From the NCBI RefSeq assembly GCF_014356525.2, contig NC_052511.1, positions 15,795,942-15,859,941 on the forward strand: DNA of 64,000 nucleotides. The letters run 5' to 3'. Numbering within the stretch: position 1 is the stretch's first letter; the number at the start of each line of letters is the position of its first letter. The notes under the pieces were generated by a model. That model worked only from the letters and a program-made list of their open reading frames with translations. It did not search any database and had not been told where the DNA came from. This stretch comes from Nilaparvata lugens (taxonomy: Eukaryota > Arthropoda > Insecta > Hemiptera > Delphacidae). Below are positions 35,314 through 48,300 of this stretch, in pieces. The translations under genes and the position numbers were made by a program.

Positions 35314-35700
35314 ATTTAATGCATAGAAATTGCATTCAATGAGGCATTCAATTTATAGTCTACACAGCTGTTGATTTTTTACCAAGTTACATTGAGATAT
35401 TGAATTGCATGCGTCATGGCATGCAATTTAAAATCAACTCGACAGCTGATTTATGATGAATAATATGAAGGAGGCTCCTTTTATATTATCCTTCAAATGC
35501 AAAATTTCCAAAAACCTTATTGTATAAATAATACGTCGACGCGCAATTTAAAAAGGAACATACCTGTCAAATTTCATGAAAATCTTTTACCGCGTTTCGC
35601 CGTAAATGCACAACATTTAAACATGAAGAGAAATGACAAACCGTCGACTTGAATCTTAGACCTCACTTCGCTCGGTCAATTAAAAAAAATAGTATTAATA
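35314..35700 (-). repeat. Dispersed repeat, right part, and linked GCGTTTCGCCG repeat
   Basis: GCATTCAATGAGG to TTGCATGCGTCATGG matches 15670-15770. From CTCGACAGCTGATTTATG to CCGCGTTTCGCCGTAAATG and ACTTCGCTCGGTCAAT it matches the reverse complement of 55720-55990. It is a high-copy family in this genome judging by four occurrences in one window. Confidence 0.7.
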
Positions 35701-36246
35701 AAATAAAATAATACTATTATTTGGTATCAAAATAAATAATGCAACAAACAAATTTATCTAAATCTAGTTGGAAGAATCTAATCAATCAATTTAGAGAGAA
35801 AAGTTCAAATAAAAAATTACACTTTTTTCAAATAACCGTACCGACCACCTGCTCTAGGTATCTTCTGTGGACAAAGAACAATTTGTTTTTATATAGGCCT
35901 ATATAGAATATATCATGTTCTGTTATGTAATTTGTTTAAATGTTTGAATATACATGATATGTGATACGTGGAAGGTATATATTTCGCGTCTCGTCTCTGC
36001 CCGACATCCATTGTGTTTATTTGAACCTTATGTCGACTCTATACGAGAGGAATTGACGGGACCCCCCACAAGAGGTCACGTATCCTGTAAACGAGCGGGA
36101 AATATTCCGCTGGTATGGTTCAAGCCAAGGTACTTAGAATGCCTAGTATTCTAGGTACATTGGTTCAAGCCATTGCTAATTATTGTTTTCTTCTTCTTCA
36201 AACAGAAACCTAGTGCACTCAAAAAACGAATGCTCATGCCTCATGG
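35701..36246. other. Non-coding stretch
   Basis: No gene is recognised. The open frame at 35954-36154 (66 codons) shows no family features. Confidence 0.35.
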
Positions 36247-37324
36247 GTACAAAAAAAATAAAATAATCAACAATTCTCGTCAAACTTCTTCCAACTTTAT
36301 TGGCATAACTCAAAATATTTATTATAAATTAATCAGTGCATTTAATTCAACAATAATAATTAACAGTGCTCTATAGTAACATGAAAATAACAATAATTCC
36401 TAATCAACAAGTCTAGTCACTATTGACGTCTCGTTCACAAAAATACAATTTCTTAGAAAATATTTTATGGATACACACAACCAAATGTTCCAAAATAACA
36501 CATAATATACATCGAATAAGTTATATCTATTTTTAATAGTATAGAATGAGATTATTAAAATTATTACTGCTCATACTCAAGAAAATAAAACGAGAGTGGA
36601 TTGTTTAGGTATTTGATGTAAAAAACTCATAACTAGTTATTGCATTAATCGAAACCTACAATGAACCAATGAAACAATGGAAATTAATTTGAAAAGTTGA
36701 GCTAGATAGTGTATTAAAAATGTTTGAAACACTCCACCCAAGTTTTCAAAGTATGGCGAAAAAATATAGAATAAAAAATTAACATGTACAAAAAAAATAA
36801 AATAATCAACAATTCTCGTCAAACTTCTTCCAACTTTATTGGCATAACTCAAAATATTTATTATAAATTAATCAGTGCATTTAATTCAACAATAATAATT
36901 AACAGTGCTCTATAGTAACATGAAAATAACAATAATTCCTAATCAACAAGTCTAGTCACTATTGACGTCTCGTTCACAAAAATACAATTTCTTAGAAAAT
37001 ATTTTATGGATACACACAACCAAATGTTCCAAAATAACACATAATATACATCGAATAAGTTATATCTATTTTTAATAGTATAGAATGAGATTATTAAAAT
37101 TATTACTGCTCATACTCAAGAAAATAAAACGAGAGTGGATTGTTTAGGTATTTGATGTAAAAAACTCATAACTAGTTATTGCATTAATCGAAACCTACAA
37201 TGAACCAATGAAACAATGGAAATTAATTTGAAAAGTTGAGCTAGATAGTGTATTAAAAATGTTTGAAACACTCCACCCAAGTTTTCAAAGTATGGCGAAA
37301 AAATATAGAATAAAAAATTAACAT
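36247..37324. repeat. Perfect 539-bp tandem duplication
   Basis: 36247-36785 and 36786-37324 read the same along their length (GTACAAAAAAAATAAAATAA start, AAAAAATTAACAT end). Flanks differ at once on both sides (GG before the first, ATAGCC after the second). No coding content is evident. It is either a very recent duplication or an assembly artefact. Confidence 0.85.
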
Positions 37325-40300
37325 ATAGCCTACATAAGTCACTGTAACAAATATAAATTCAGTATCACAATCAATTTATAAATCGTAACATAGCAATATA
37401 TTGAAATATAACAAAAATCACTGCTATATACATAAAATGAATAAGTTACTTAAACTCTATTTATAGAAAACATTTTTATAGATATGGCCTATTGCAAAGA
37501 CAAGTAAGATACCAATATTAGAAAATGTATACTGTAATGGTACCGTATTTTGTTGTATTTATTTATGCACGTGTCTTATGAATATCATGTCTCAACACTC
37601 TTGAAAAAATTATAATGATAAATGACGATAATCAATTACAGCTATAAGAGGGTATTTAAATGAACAAAGCAATATGTATGCATTCAATTGAAAAGTTTCA
37701 AATAAACTTAGAAAGAAATCAGAGAGTTGACTAGATTAAGATAAAGATAGATAATTACTAGTTATATTATGTATGTTTTTGGTTTAGAAAAAACAAACTC
37801 TTTTTAAAGGGATTTCGATAAAAAATGCTGCGATTTCACAATAACTATAACTAATCATCCAAAATTGATAAAGAAATAGTGGGTGATGGAATATAAGAGA
37901 ACAAAATAGTACCTCACATAAAAGGGAGGCATAGGACGATTAAATAAAATAAGAAACAAAATGCATTGGAAAGTGAAACAAAACACAACAAAATTGAAAC
38001 AAGAAACAAAACACGGAAATGCAGTTGTTAAATAGAAATGCAGGATTAATATATAGATTTATAATATAAATAATACATTGCATATAATATAATTATGCTA
38101 AAATTGTGGTGAGAAAAAGGGTATTGAGTTCGTACTGTAATTCTCTCAAACAATTCGATTTTGTACTTGGGTAAATAATGAACGAACTTCCATCTCATAG
38201 TAACAATCTAAGAACATAATTTCCACTCAGCACAATTTATCTTGAAATAGATAAAGTTGGTACACAAAAAATGAGCACCAACAATAAATAGACACCGCGA
38301 AGATCATTAAAATATATGGTATTTTATATTATGGAGAATCTATTAATCGGGAAACAACTTATATTATATTAATCGACTAGGAGAGAACAGTAAAAATGAA
38401 TAATTATTATCAATGTTCTACTATGAATTATCTAAGCTACTTGTAAAGATCTTTTTTCGTAAAACTTTTGTTAAGGCCCTTATGGAAGACACAAACTGCC
38501 AATGCGAGAATTTTTGAAGAATGCGAGTAATTTATAAGGGAACTTTTGTTTAGTACGTGAATATTTTTCAATTTCTATACATATTTTTTCTTAGGAGAGA
38601 ATATTCTGTACCTAGTTGTAATTTAGCAGGAATTCTATAATTCTGATTGGAGTCTGCTTGGCTAAAACATGATGTATAACAATAAATTATTCCAGAATGG
38701 ACGGACCTTTGTTTTAGACCGTTCGAAAATTAGTGAATGAGAATTCATTCATCGCCCATTAAGAAAAACACATTCTAAATGAATTTTAGAGTATCTAGTT
38801 TTGGAAATATAATTATACTTGAATATGTATCTAGATAATATTCTCTGGAAGTACAGTCACATTGATGAATGAAATTGGATTATATAAGTACAAATTATAA
38901 ATTTCCTGTAACGTTTCCACAATATATGTATTTATGGATAATATATCTAAAGAATAGATTACAATATTATGACTATAATAGCTGGAGTACATCATTTAAC
39001 TGTGAAGATTAACAAATAATGTTTTAAACCTTAACTCTAAATTTTAGGCACTTTAATAAGCAACTGTTTATTCAATCGCAATACAAATGTGCTATCCATA
39101 CTTCTACTGCATTCATTTAATTCAAATGAGATCATTGTACGCTATCAAATAAATAGTCACTAGATTTTACTGTGTTTCAGAAGTATACAAAATTGTTTCA
39201 ACAAAAATAAGGCAATATGAAATATTACTTTCTGGAAGACTAAAACCATACATTTTCAGTAACATACAGGTAAAATTATCAAGGCGAATTTTGGATGAGG
39301 AAATAATAAGTTTAAAACTTTCATCTTAGATCCAATTTTCTGAATTATATTTTTGTATTCTTTTAAATTTTTAGTGGATACTTCGCGCCTTAGATTCGAG
39401 AACTTTTGATTAAATGTAGTAACATGAATCGTATTTGAACGTAGCCATTCATGTATTTAACGTTTTAAAACACTCATAGCATTGCATCATTATCCAATAA
39501 TCACAAAGAGAAAATTTCAACATTTTAAAATGGAATGATAGTTGAATAATTTATTCAAGACACATTATCCAAACCAACTTAATTTGGCAGAATTTCAATT
39601 TAATTTTGCAATCGTACTTTTGTATCATAAATTTTCCATTGAGAAAATCCAAAATGTTTACATTTATCTGAATTATCAAAAGGATGAAATATAGACTACC
39701 TTCTCATAATATGCTTTGGGAGGGCGCTGTTAGCACTTCATCCCACAACTAGATTAATTAAACTATATAAATGACTATAAATTTCACACATAAGAGGTTA
39801 GAGACATAACATTTCGATCATCTAAAACCACATTATGTAGGAAACACTCACTATATCATCAATGAGAAGGAGTCAAAGACGAAAATAGTTTAATTTAATA
39901 GCACTAATACAATAATTTAAATTTGTCTGAAATACAATATAATAATTTCAATTAGTTTGAATAACAAAACAGTTTCTTGGATTTGAATGAAGAAGCACTC
40001 ATCGAATTAAAACTTTGGTGTGAAAAGAATTATCACTTCAACTACTGTGTTGTTTAATCCTGGTTTTTAGGCTTCATCAGACATCTAAGAACTTTTGTTT
40101 TTTACACTTGATGGAATACATTTCAGCCTATTGAACAACATAAGACGAGACCCTAGTATAGCAGTACTAGCCAGTGCTAGTTATTCAGTTAGTTATTTAG
40201 ATCTACTAACCTTGTCTATATTATTCGAATCCTGGTTTCGCTCAAAAGTTTCAAAAATGGAATTCATTACAATATTGATAAGAACTCAGCAACGGTGATC

Positions 40301-40795
40301 TCAACATTTGTCGAGACCGTAGTTTGGTGAAAGAGCCCCAGCTAGTGCTCCGGTTAGTTATTTAGCTCTACCAACTTTGGCTACGCTATTCGAATCCCGT
40401 TAATTGGTTTTCACTTTCAAGGTTCAAATAGAAATCATCACTATATTGGTAAAAATTCATCAACGTTGGACATGTAGATTAAAGGAGGATCTCTTATATA
40501 ACAGTATCATAGAATGTGTCCAGTACAGTGATAATTTATTCTCATAAGTTCTAATGGGCCTATTCATATTAGCTCGGCCAGGCTTGGTGGAAAACAATTT
40601 AGGCGTGTTATTATTTAGTCTCGTGGAACTTGGAAAATGTAAATTTGATGAACATACCCCTCCCTACTTTGGGCAATTTTAATGAACTGAATTTAGGAAT
40701 TGAAGACGTTTTGGGCTGGCGCCTGTTTTTCTCTTTCCAATATAGTAATGTTTTTGGTAGAATAAATATTCTTCTTCCTTCCACGGGTTAGGCTA
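37325..40795. other. AT-rich intergenic stretch
   Basis: No gene is recognised. Around 40150-40290 and 40345-40470 lie two diverged direct copies (GCTAGT, GGTTAGTTATTTAG, CTATTCGAATCC, then TTCA and CAACG blocks), perhaps a degenerate SINE-like repeat. Confidence 0.35.
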
Positions 40796-40983
40796 GGCAC
40801 ACACCGGTTAGTCAAGACAAGACAAGACACGTTTAGTCATAATACTTTACATAGTTGCTTATGAAGACATGTCTAATTGCAATGACTAATCAGTGTGAGT
40901 TGCGTCATCATCAACAATGTGAAGTATTGTGACTAAACTTGTCTGATCATGTCTGGTCTTGTCTTGACTAACTGGAGTGCGCC
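40796..40983. mobile_element. 188-bp foldback MITE with TA duplication
   Basis: The ends are inverted: GGCACACACCGGTTAGTCAA on the left against GGCGCACTCCAGTTAGTCAA read from the right. Both are followed by the block AGACAAGAC and later by TTTAGTCAyAATACTT. TA flanks both sides (40794-40795 and 40984-40985), the signature of Tc1/mariner-type transposition. Confidence 0.7.
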
Positions 40984-41546
40984 TAGTCTTTGGCATTACT
41001 GCCTGTTCCGAGCCTCTGTGTCTCTAAAATCAACCGATCTCTTCGTGGGACGTCTGCGATCTCTTCTTCCAAATGGCTGATACAATAAGACCTTGAATAT
41101 TACTATGATGTTTTATCACTTTGTTTTGGGGATCCGGTCATAATATTAATATGAGAATGAATAAAATTACATTTTCATTGTACCAGTCACTGATTCTGAC
41201 ACTGATATGTGGAAATCCACCTTTAGAAACCAATCGGATCCTGTTGGATGGTTTTTAATGCAACGTTTCTATAATGGAAATCACAATGATATTGATAATG
41301 GTAGAAACTCAACACCGATTTCCATACACACATCGATAGTTACACACACATCATTTTTGGACGTACGTTTTGTAGCCGACTTAATAAATTCTATTGGATT
41401 GAACATTAATTGGCAAAAATATGAATCATGTGTTACCATTCAATCTCATAAACTTACCATAACAACCATAAACATACCATTAAATCTCATAGAATTTATA
41501 AGGACGGAAAAAATCGATGTGTGTGTAACTGGCTTGAGTTTCGTAT

Positions 41547-41876
41547 CTATCTGAAGACACAGGAGGTCGGGAAGACAATATTATCGATGAGAACGGGTCC
41601 CTCGGTCTCGCTGAAGGTAGTCATTTTGACTTCGGAGTTGGGGAGCGGCAGTTTGGCCTGCACTGACGACTGGTCACTGTCCTCACCTGACAGAGACGGC
41701 GCTATGGGGGCGGACGGCGAGAGCAGCGAGAGGCGGCTCGACTCGCCCACCTCGTAGGCCGGCTCCACCTCGGGGGCGGCTGCCTTGGGGGCCGGCATTG
41801 GAGGCGGCGACGCTGTGGAGGCGAGTAGACTCAGCACGAATGGCGACGCGTTCTTCACGTCCAGAAGCGTAGACAA
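41547..41876 (-). CDS. TBC1D5: TBC1D5 last coding exon
   Basis: Acceptor TTGATTGTCAG. It encodes [18 protein letters not shown], an Ala/Pro-rich stretch, [12 protein letters not shown], and ends [13 protein letters not shown] with stop TAG at 41547-41549. Its GC content is far above its surroundings, and the frame stays open throughout. Confidence 0.88.
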   Translation of the reverse strand: MSTLLDVKNASPFVLSLLASTASPPPMPAPKAAAPEVEPAYEVGESSRLSLLSPSAPIAPSLSGEDSDQSSVQAKLPLPNSEVKMTTFSETEGPVLIDNIVFPTSCVFR

Positions 41877-44800
41877 CTGACAATCAACGACAAAAACGTT
41901 CATTTTATTTATTCATTCATCTAAGTACAATACAATATTGTATAATAAGATCATTTGTAGCAATGTTAATAAATAATACTTTACTTGCTCGTCATATGGA
42001 ACTGCAACAAGGAAGCAACACTCCCGCAGTATATGACACGTCAAAGTGTATTTATTATTTAGCGTATGGCTTTCAACACATCAATCAGTATTCATTCATC
42101 TTCACTTCTTCAGGATCATAATATGGGAATGATCCCTTATCTCAAGATATAAAAAACATAAATGGTAACATAAACAAATGATAACAGTTACCATAAATGG
42201 TAAAAACAATTTATTCGAATACATATATCCAGTCCATTCAGATAGGCTATTGAATCTGGAGTTGCCATCAAGAAATCTTCTTCTGATCCTCCTTTAAAGG
42301 CCGTGATTGGGCACTCTTTCACTATGTGGTCAATCGTTTGCCTTTCACAACACTCACAGGACGGTGATCGTATTTTGCCCCATTTATACAAGTCAGCACA
42401 TCGACCATGTCTGGTTCTAATTCTGTTTGAATTAGAACCAAAGTGTCAAAGTGAACCTTGTCAAAGTATAATCTAATATATTACTAAAATCCTTCATCTA
42501 TCAAACACAACAGACAAGAGAACACATAAAATACATTAAGCCAAAATTAACTAACAAGGAAGTCTATTAATTTGTACGAACACAATACAATAAGGAATTC
42601 CCTGAGTGTTTTTTGAACTCTCTCAAGCCCTCAATTTTCTCTGATGTGAGATGTGAGTGAATTGAATATTTTCATTCCCATATAAAACGGGCCACTCTCT
42701 AGCAGACAAAGTCTGAGGTAATAAAAATAAATTTTCAAATGACTAAAATCGAAGAAGTAAAAACATAATCTAATTCTTGAAACATTATCAAAATCTTCGA
42801 AAGCAACGGTTTTAGGTTATACCTGTTCTTCATTTTCCAGTCATCTAGTGTGTTTTGTGTAATAGCCTACCATAGAGAAAAGATAGCATAAGATGATATA
42901 GGTACCATGGTATTATGGTTGTTTATGTTGCAATTTTCCAAACTCATTTTTTGGTTAACTCAAGCCGATTATAATTGTCGACACTGTCTATCATTACTGT
43001 GTTGTTGGGGTGAGATTCTAAGAACGGCACAATATTAGTTTGCCAGCTTCACGAAATAGAATTACTAGGGCTATCGACTTGAGCTAACAATGAAGTTTGG
43101 AACATGATATCCCTATACCATGGTTTATCATCTTATGATATTTTTTCTATGGTAATACACAACAAACACTAGATGAGTAGAAAAGGAAGAACAGGTATAA
43201 CCGAAAACTGTAACTTTCCCAAATATTGATAGATAGATTTCAAAAAGTAAGATATGTTTTCATTTCATCAATTTGAGTGATTTGAAAATGCACTGTTACT
43301 ATTTATTTATCAACAGAGCAACAAATCTTGATATCATACAATATGATTGTGCTAATGTATTGTTATTTTGTACACTACTCTATTCCCAGGGCCATCTTCA
43401 TCTAAGTAGATATTTCGGCCGCCGCATCAACAGAAAGTCCCCACGTGGATCGATTTCAGCATCTCCATTTCTAGCTCCAAGCCTCTCCATTTCATTTATG
43501 CTGATGTATTATCATATGTTTCGTTTGATCATTTGTGCTGATATTCTATTATTTTTACTGATTCGTTTATTTGTCCGAATGTATTGTTATTTGTATTGGA
43601 CGTGTCAACTTTGCAGATTTATTGCCAAACAAATCAGCCAACAAACTATTGTTTATCAAGCTTATCGCCGCTGCAAAGACCAGAAAATTAAGTTGAATAT
43701 GTGTCCAGCAAAATGTAATGGAACAATAGATAACGTTTTATCCAAATGTAACACAGCAGCTCGCATACAGTACATAGACCAAAGAACTAATTGAAAAATG
43801 ATTATTCAGTATTCAAACATTTGCTTGATAGAATTTGGACGTCAAAAAGTTTGGGGAGACCTTATTGTTTGGCTTTCAACCTTTTTTATTGTTAATGGAG
43901 TTATTACAGACATTCGAAAATGTATTTAGGTCTACTAATATGACTCCGGAATGTGATCAGGCCTACTGACTAATATGACTTGTCAAATCTCTGTATTCCA
44001 ATGTGTAATCTTCGCTGTACTTGGAATATTAAAGAATAGAGCCTCTAGTATTACAAACAACAATATGTTAGAATCATTGAATATTTTTTAATGAAAAATA
44101 AAAAAGTTGATGAGTTTTGAAAGCGCATACCTCGTGAATTCCTGTGATCACTTGTACATCTATATTGTCAGGATCAGTCTTTTTCTCCAGTAAGCTCTTG
44201 TATTGCAACATTTTTATCCTGCAGAGATTCATGATTTCTCTATTCTCTCGCAGTTCTTGTATGATAAGAGCTGCTGGCTCCTATAACAAAGCAGAAAAAG
44301 AATTGAATTCATTTATATTTACAAAAGCTTAGATCGTGAATAGAAAGTGTTAATTAATTTAGTATGATATAATAATAGTTTTTTCTTAGTAATGTTATAA
44401 TAACTTGTCTGGTTCATGCAAGAAATTCAAACAAGTAAATTTACCCTTACTGTCAATCATATCCAGTCAATTATACATCTCACTGAAAACTGGAAAACAT
44501 TAGACATAGGTTATTAAATCGAGATTATTAAAAATTCAAACGGCTTATGTTTAATACTTTCTATAATATATATGTTATGCACAATTAAATAATTACAGTT
44601 TTAAATTGTATCCATACAATTTTACGTGAAACCATAATAAACTAGCTCTAGTGGTTTATACAAGTCGCCTTGATATTATACATAATGGAAAAAATTATCA
44701 ACAATTTATTAAAAGCTTAGAAACTAAAGAAGCAACAACAACAAAATTGATTATAGCAATTATATAGGGACGAGATCAATCATAAGAATGAGATTTTGTT

Positions 44801-45087
44801 AATTTTCAATTAGATCAATTCAACCAGGTATTACACTCTCTTTGAAATTCTGATGTATTGAAAAAAAGAGCAAGTTAAAACCAAAAACTGAACAGCTGGT
44901 ATAATAATATATCATGCAATGAATTTTGAGTAAAAGCCACCGGCTATATTAATTTCTACTTTCCTTGCCCTATTACCATAGATAAGGAAAGTATTGCTTT
45001 CCGAAAAAATTAAGGTACTCCAATTTCTAAATTTCTATACGTTTCAAGGTCCCCTGAGTCCAAAAAAGTGGTTTTTGGGTATTGGTC

Positions 45088-45150
<63 letters not shown>

Positions 45151-45173
45151 GTGTGTGTGTGTGTGTGTGGTGT

Positions 45174-45238
<65 letters not shown>

Positions 45239-45257
45239 TGTGTGTGTGTGTGGTGTG

Positions 45258-45328
<71 letters not shown>

Positions 45329-48300
45329 GTGTGTGTGTGTGTGTGTGGTGTGGTGTGTGTGTGTGTATGAGTGTATGTGCGTCTGTGTAAATGATATCTC
45401 ATCTCCCAATTAAAAGAACGACTTGAAATTTGGAAATTAAGGTCCTTACACTATAAGGATCCGACACGAAGAATTTCGATCAAATGCAATAAAAGATGAC
45501 GGCTAAAATGGCGAAAATGTCGTCAAAAACAGGGTTTTTCTCGAAAACGGCTCCAACGATTTTGATCAAATTTGAATCTAAAATAGTCATTGATAAGCTC
45601 TATCAACTTCCACAAGTCCCATATCTGTAAAAATTTCAGGTGCTCCGCTTCATTTATGCAAAGTTTGATTTTAGATTCCCAATTATCAGACTTCAGATAC
45701 AATTTAAACAGAAAATTTCAAGTGGAAAAGATTGAGCATGAAAATCTCTACAATTAATGTTCAGTAACATTTTCACCTAAAATTGAAAATAAGCTCGAAA
45801 TTCGATAAAATGTGACTATTTCAAATGCAAAGTGTCAATTGCAACAGTTGATTCTATGAAATCATTCACTATGAAGAGATAGCAGACATCGTTTGTCTCC
45901 AGCGTTATTGTCCTGACACCAGCTGGCTCAGATCTGCGCGAGAACACTAGCGTCAGTTGATCAATTTTCATAATGGCAAGGAAAGTTGTGTGAGTGCGCC
46001 ACACAAGATTTTTTAATTATTTCTGACATAGTTTAAATTTCTTTCGTGCAAAACGCAATGCTATTTAGTATTGAAGTTGATAATTGAATGCAAATAAATT
46101 CAATTTTTTAGTTGTTGTAAGCCTAAATAATTTGAAAATTACGAATCCTGAAAATCATATACCTTCAAAGTCATGGAATAAGTGGTTGGAATTGACTGGA
46201 TGTAATTATTTTTTAATCATAGTGTGAATAATGATTGTTTAAAGATTTAATCTAAATAAATATCAAATGTGCAATGTAGCCTTTAATCTTCGATTTGAAA
46301 ATTGATTGTCTGATTTCTTTGAAATGTGACAGATCAACTAAATCCTGATTCTATTGAAAATACTCATTATTATGAATGTGAGTAAAATAATGATACTGGT
46401 TTACCTGAACGGTGAATCCATCGACGATTCCCTCACTGTGGTGAGCAGCGACAGGCAAAGAATAATTTTTATTTCTCTTAGTTGACAACCTTTTCAAGCT
46501 GCAAGTCAACATTTATTCATTAGACATATTTTATAAACAATATTCTCAGTATAGAAAAGCCTACCAATTGAAATTATAATAAAATAAATTCGAGGAATTA
46601 CAAACATGGATGAATAGGTCAAATAAAAAAATCAGTCGATAACGCTTCACTAATATTATGCTACAATGTTTACGTCCATCTTGTGATGCTTGTTAGTAAT
46701 TAATTTGGGCGGCAAAGAAATATAACTTTTTGTAAATACAACAACAGAATATGACGTTGTTTCATCTTCAATCACATGGTTACTTGGCTCCAAATTTTCC
46801 AGTTCATAAAATTTGTTGTCTTTTCTATGTTTGATTCAATTTTTTATCTTTCTCATATTAGATGCTCATCCTAAATATGTTTCTTTCTAAAGTTTGAATA
46901 ATTTAACTTAAACTGTGATAGAAAAATACAAGTAAATATTATGATATTTTGATGCTTTGTCTATTGTCTCAAAAGACTGGGTTTCTTGGTGCACAAGGGT
47001 TGATGATTCAACGACACAACTAGTTTCTAGCTGCCAAAATTTTAAGTATTATTACGACATTGTTTTATAGTGTGTTAATACAGTAGTATGAAGTTATATG
47101 AAACAATTCAAGCTAAACAAATTAATTTTTTGATAATTTATTTAAACGTCATTGTTCAAAGTCCCATAGGAAATGCAAACAAAAACGAATAAGAATGATG
47201 GATTGGACTATTGCCACATGGAATGTGAGAACGATGATGAGAGCTGGAAGGATGATGGAGATAGCTAATGGAATGACAAAGTTCAAGATAGAGTTGATTG
47301 CTCTCCAGGAAATACGATGGCACGGAAGTGGAAAAATAGAAAAAAAGATTTCTCAGTGTTGTATAGTGGACCAGAAGACAGAACAGGGCAAGGTGGAGTG
47401 GGCTTCATGATTGGAAAAAAGCTCAAATCATCTATACTAGGTTTCTACCCTGCAGGCAGCAGACTGTGCCGAATAAGAATCAAAGGCAAATTTAGGAATA
47501 TATCAATAATTTCTGTGTATGCACCAACTGAGGAGGGGGATGAAAATGAAAAAGATAGTTTCTATGAAGCTCTAGAGAGGGAATGCAGAATGGTAACCAA
47601 ATATGACATGCTGATAGTGAAAGGAGACTTGAATGCCCAGATTGGGAAAGAAGATTTTCTGAACACAGTGGCAGGCAAGAACACCATACATGATGTAACA
47701 AATGAGAACGGTTTAAAACTGAGTGAATTCGCAATAGCAAACAATATGATCATCAGCAGTACATGTTTTCCAAGGAAAAATATTCACATGGGTACCTGGA
47801 CCTCACCCTCATCAGAAACAGTCAATCAAATTGATCATGTGTTGATATCTAAAAGACATGCCTCGTCAATCATAAATGTGAGATCCAAGAGAGGTCCAAA
47901 TTGTGACTCTGATTACTTCCTTGTCTCAGTAAAGCTGAGGGAGAGACTATCAAGAGGATATGAAAGAGGACTAAGAAGGTGCATGCTGGACATGGAAAAA
48001 TTGAGAAATGGGAAAGAGAACTTGAAAGACTTATCCCTGAAGGCCTGAATGATTTCGAGGGTGATGACAGGAATATAGAGGAGCTATGGGATAGTTTAAA
48101 AAGAACAGTAGATGAGGTCGCCACAGAAAGCCTTGGTGAGAGAAGTAGGAGAAGAAACATAGAATGGTATGATGATGAGTGCAAGGCAGCTGTAAACCAG
48201 AATAATGAAGATAGACGGTCGATGATGCAAAGGGAAACAAGGAGAAATCGTGCTAAGTATATGGAGAGTTGAAAGACAGCCAACAAGCTTTGTAGAAGAA

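Noticed and set aside
45010..45413. Cys-Val and His-Thr open frames of 100-139 codons
   Set aside because: They are products of a GT microsatellite with no other coding evidence.
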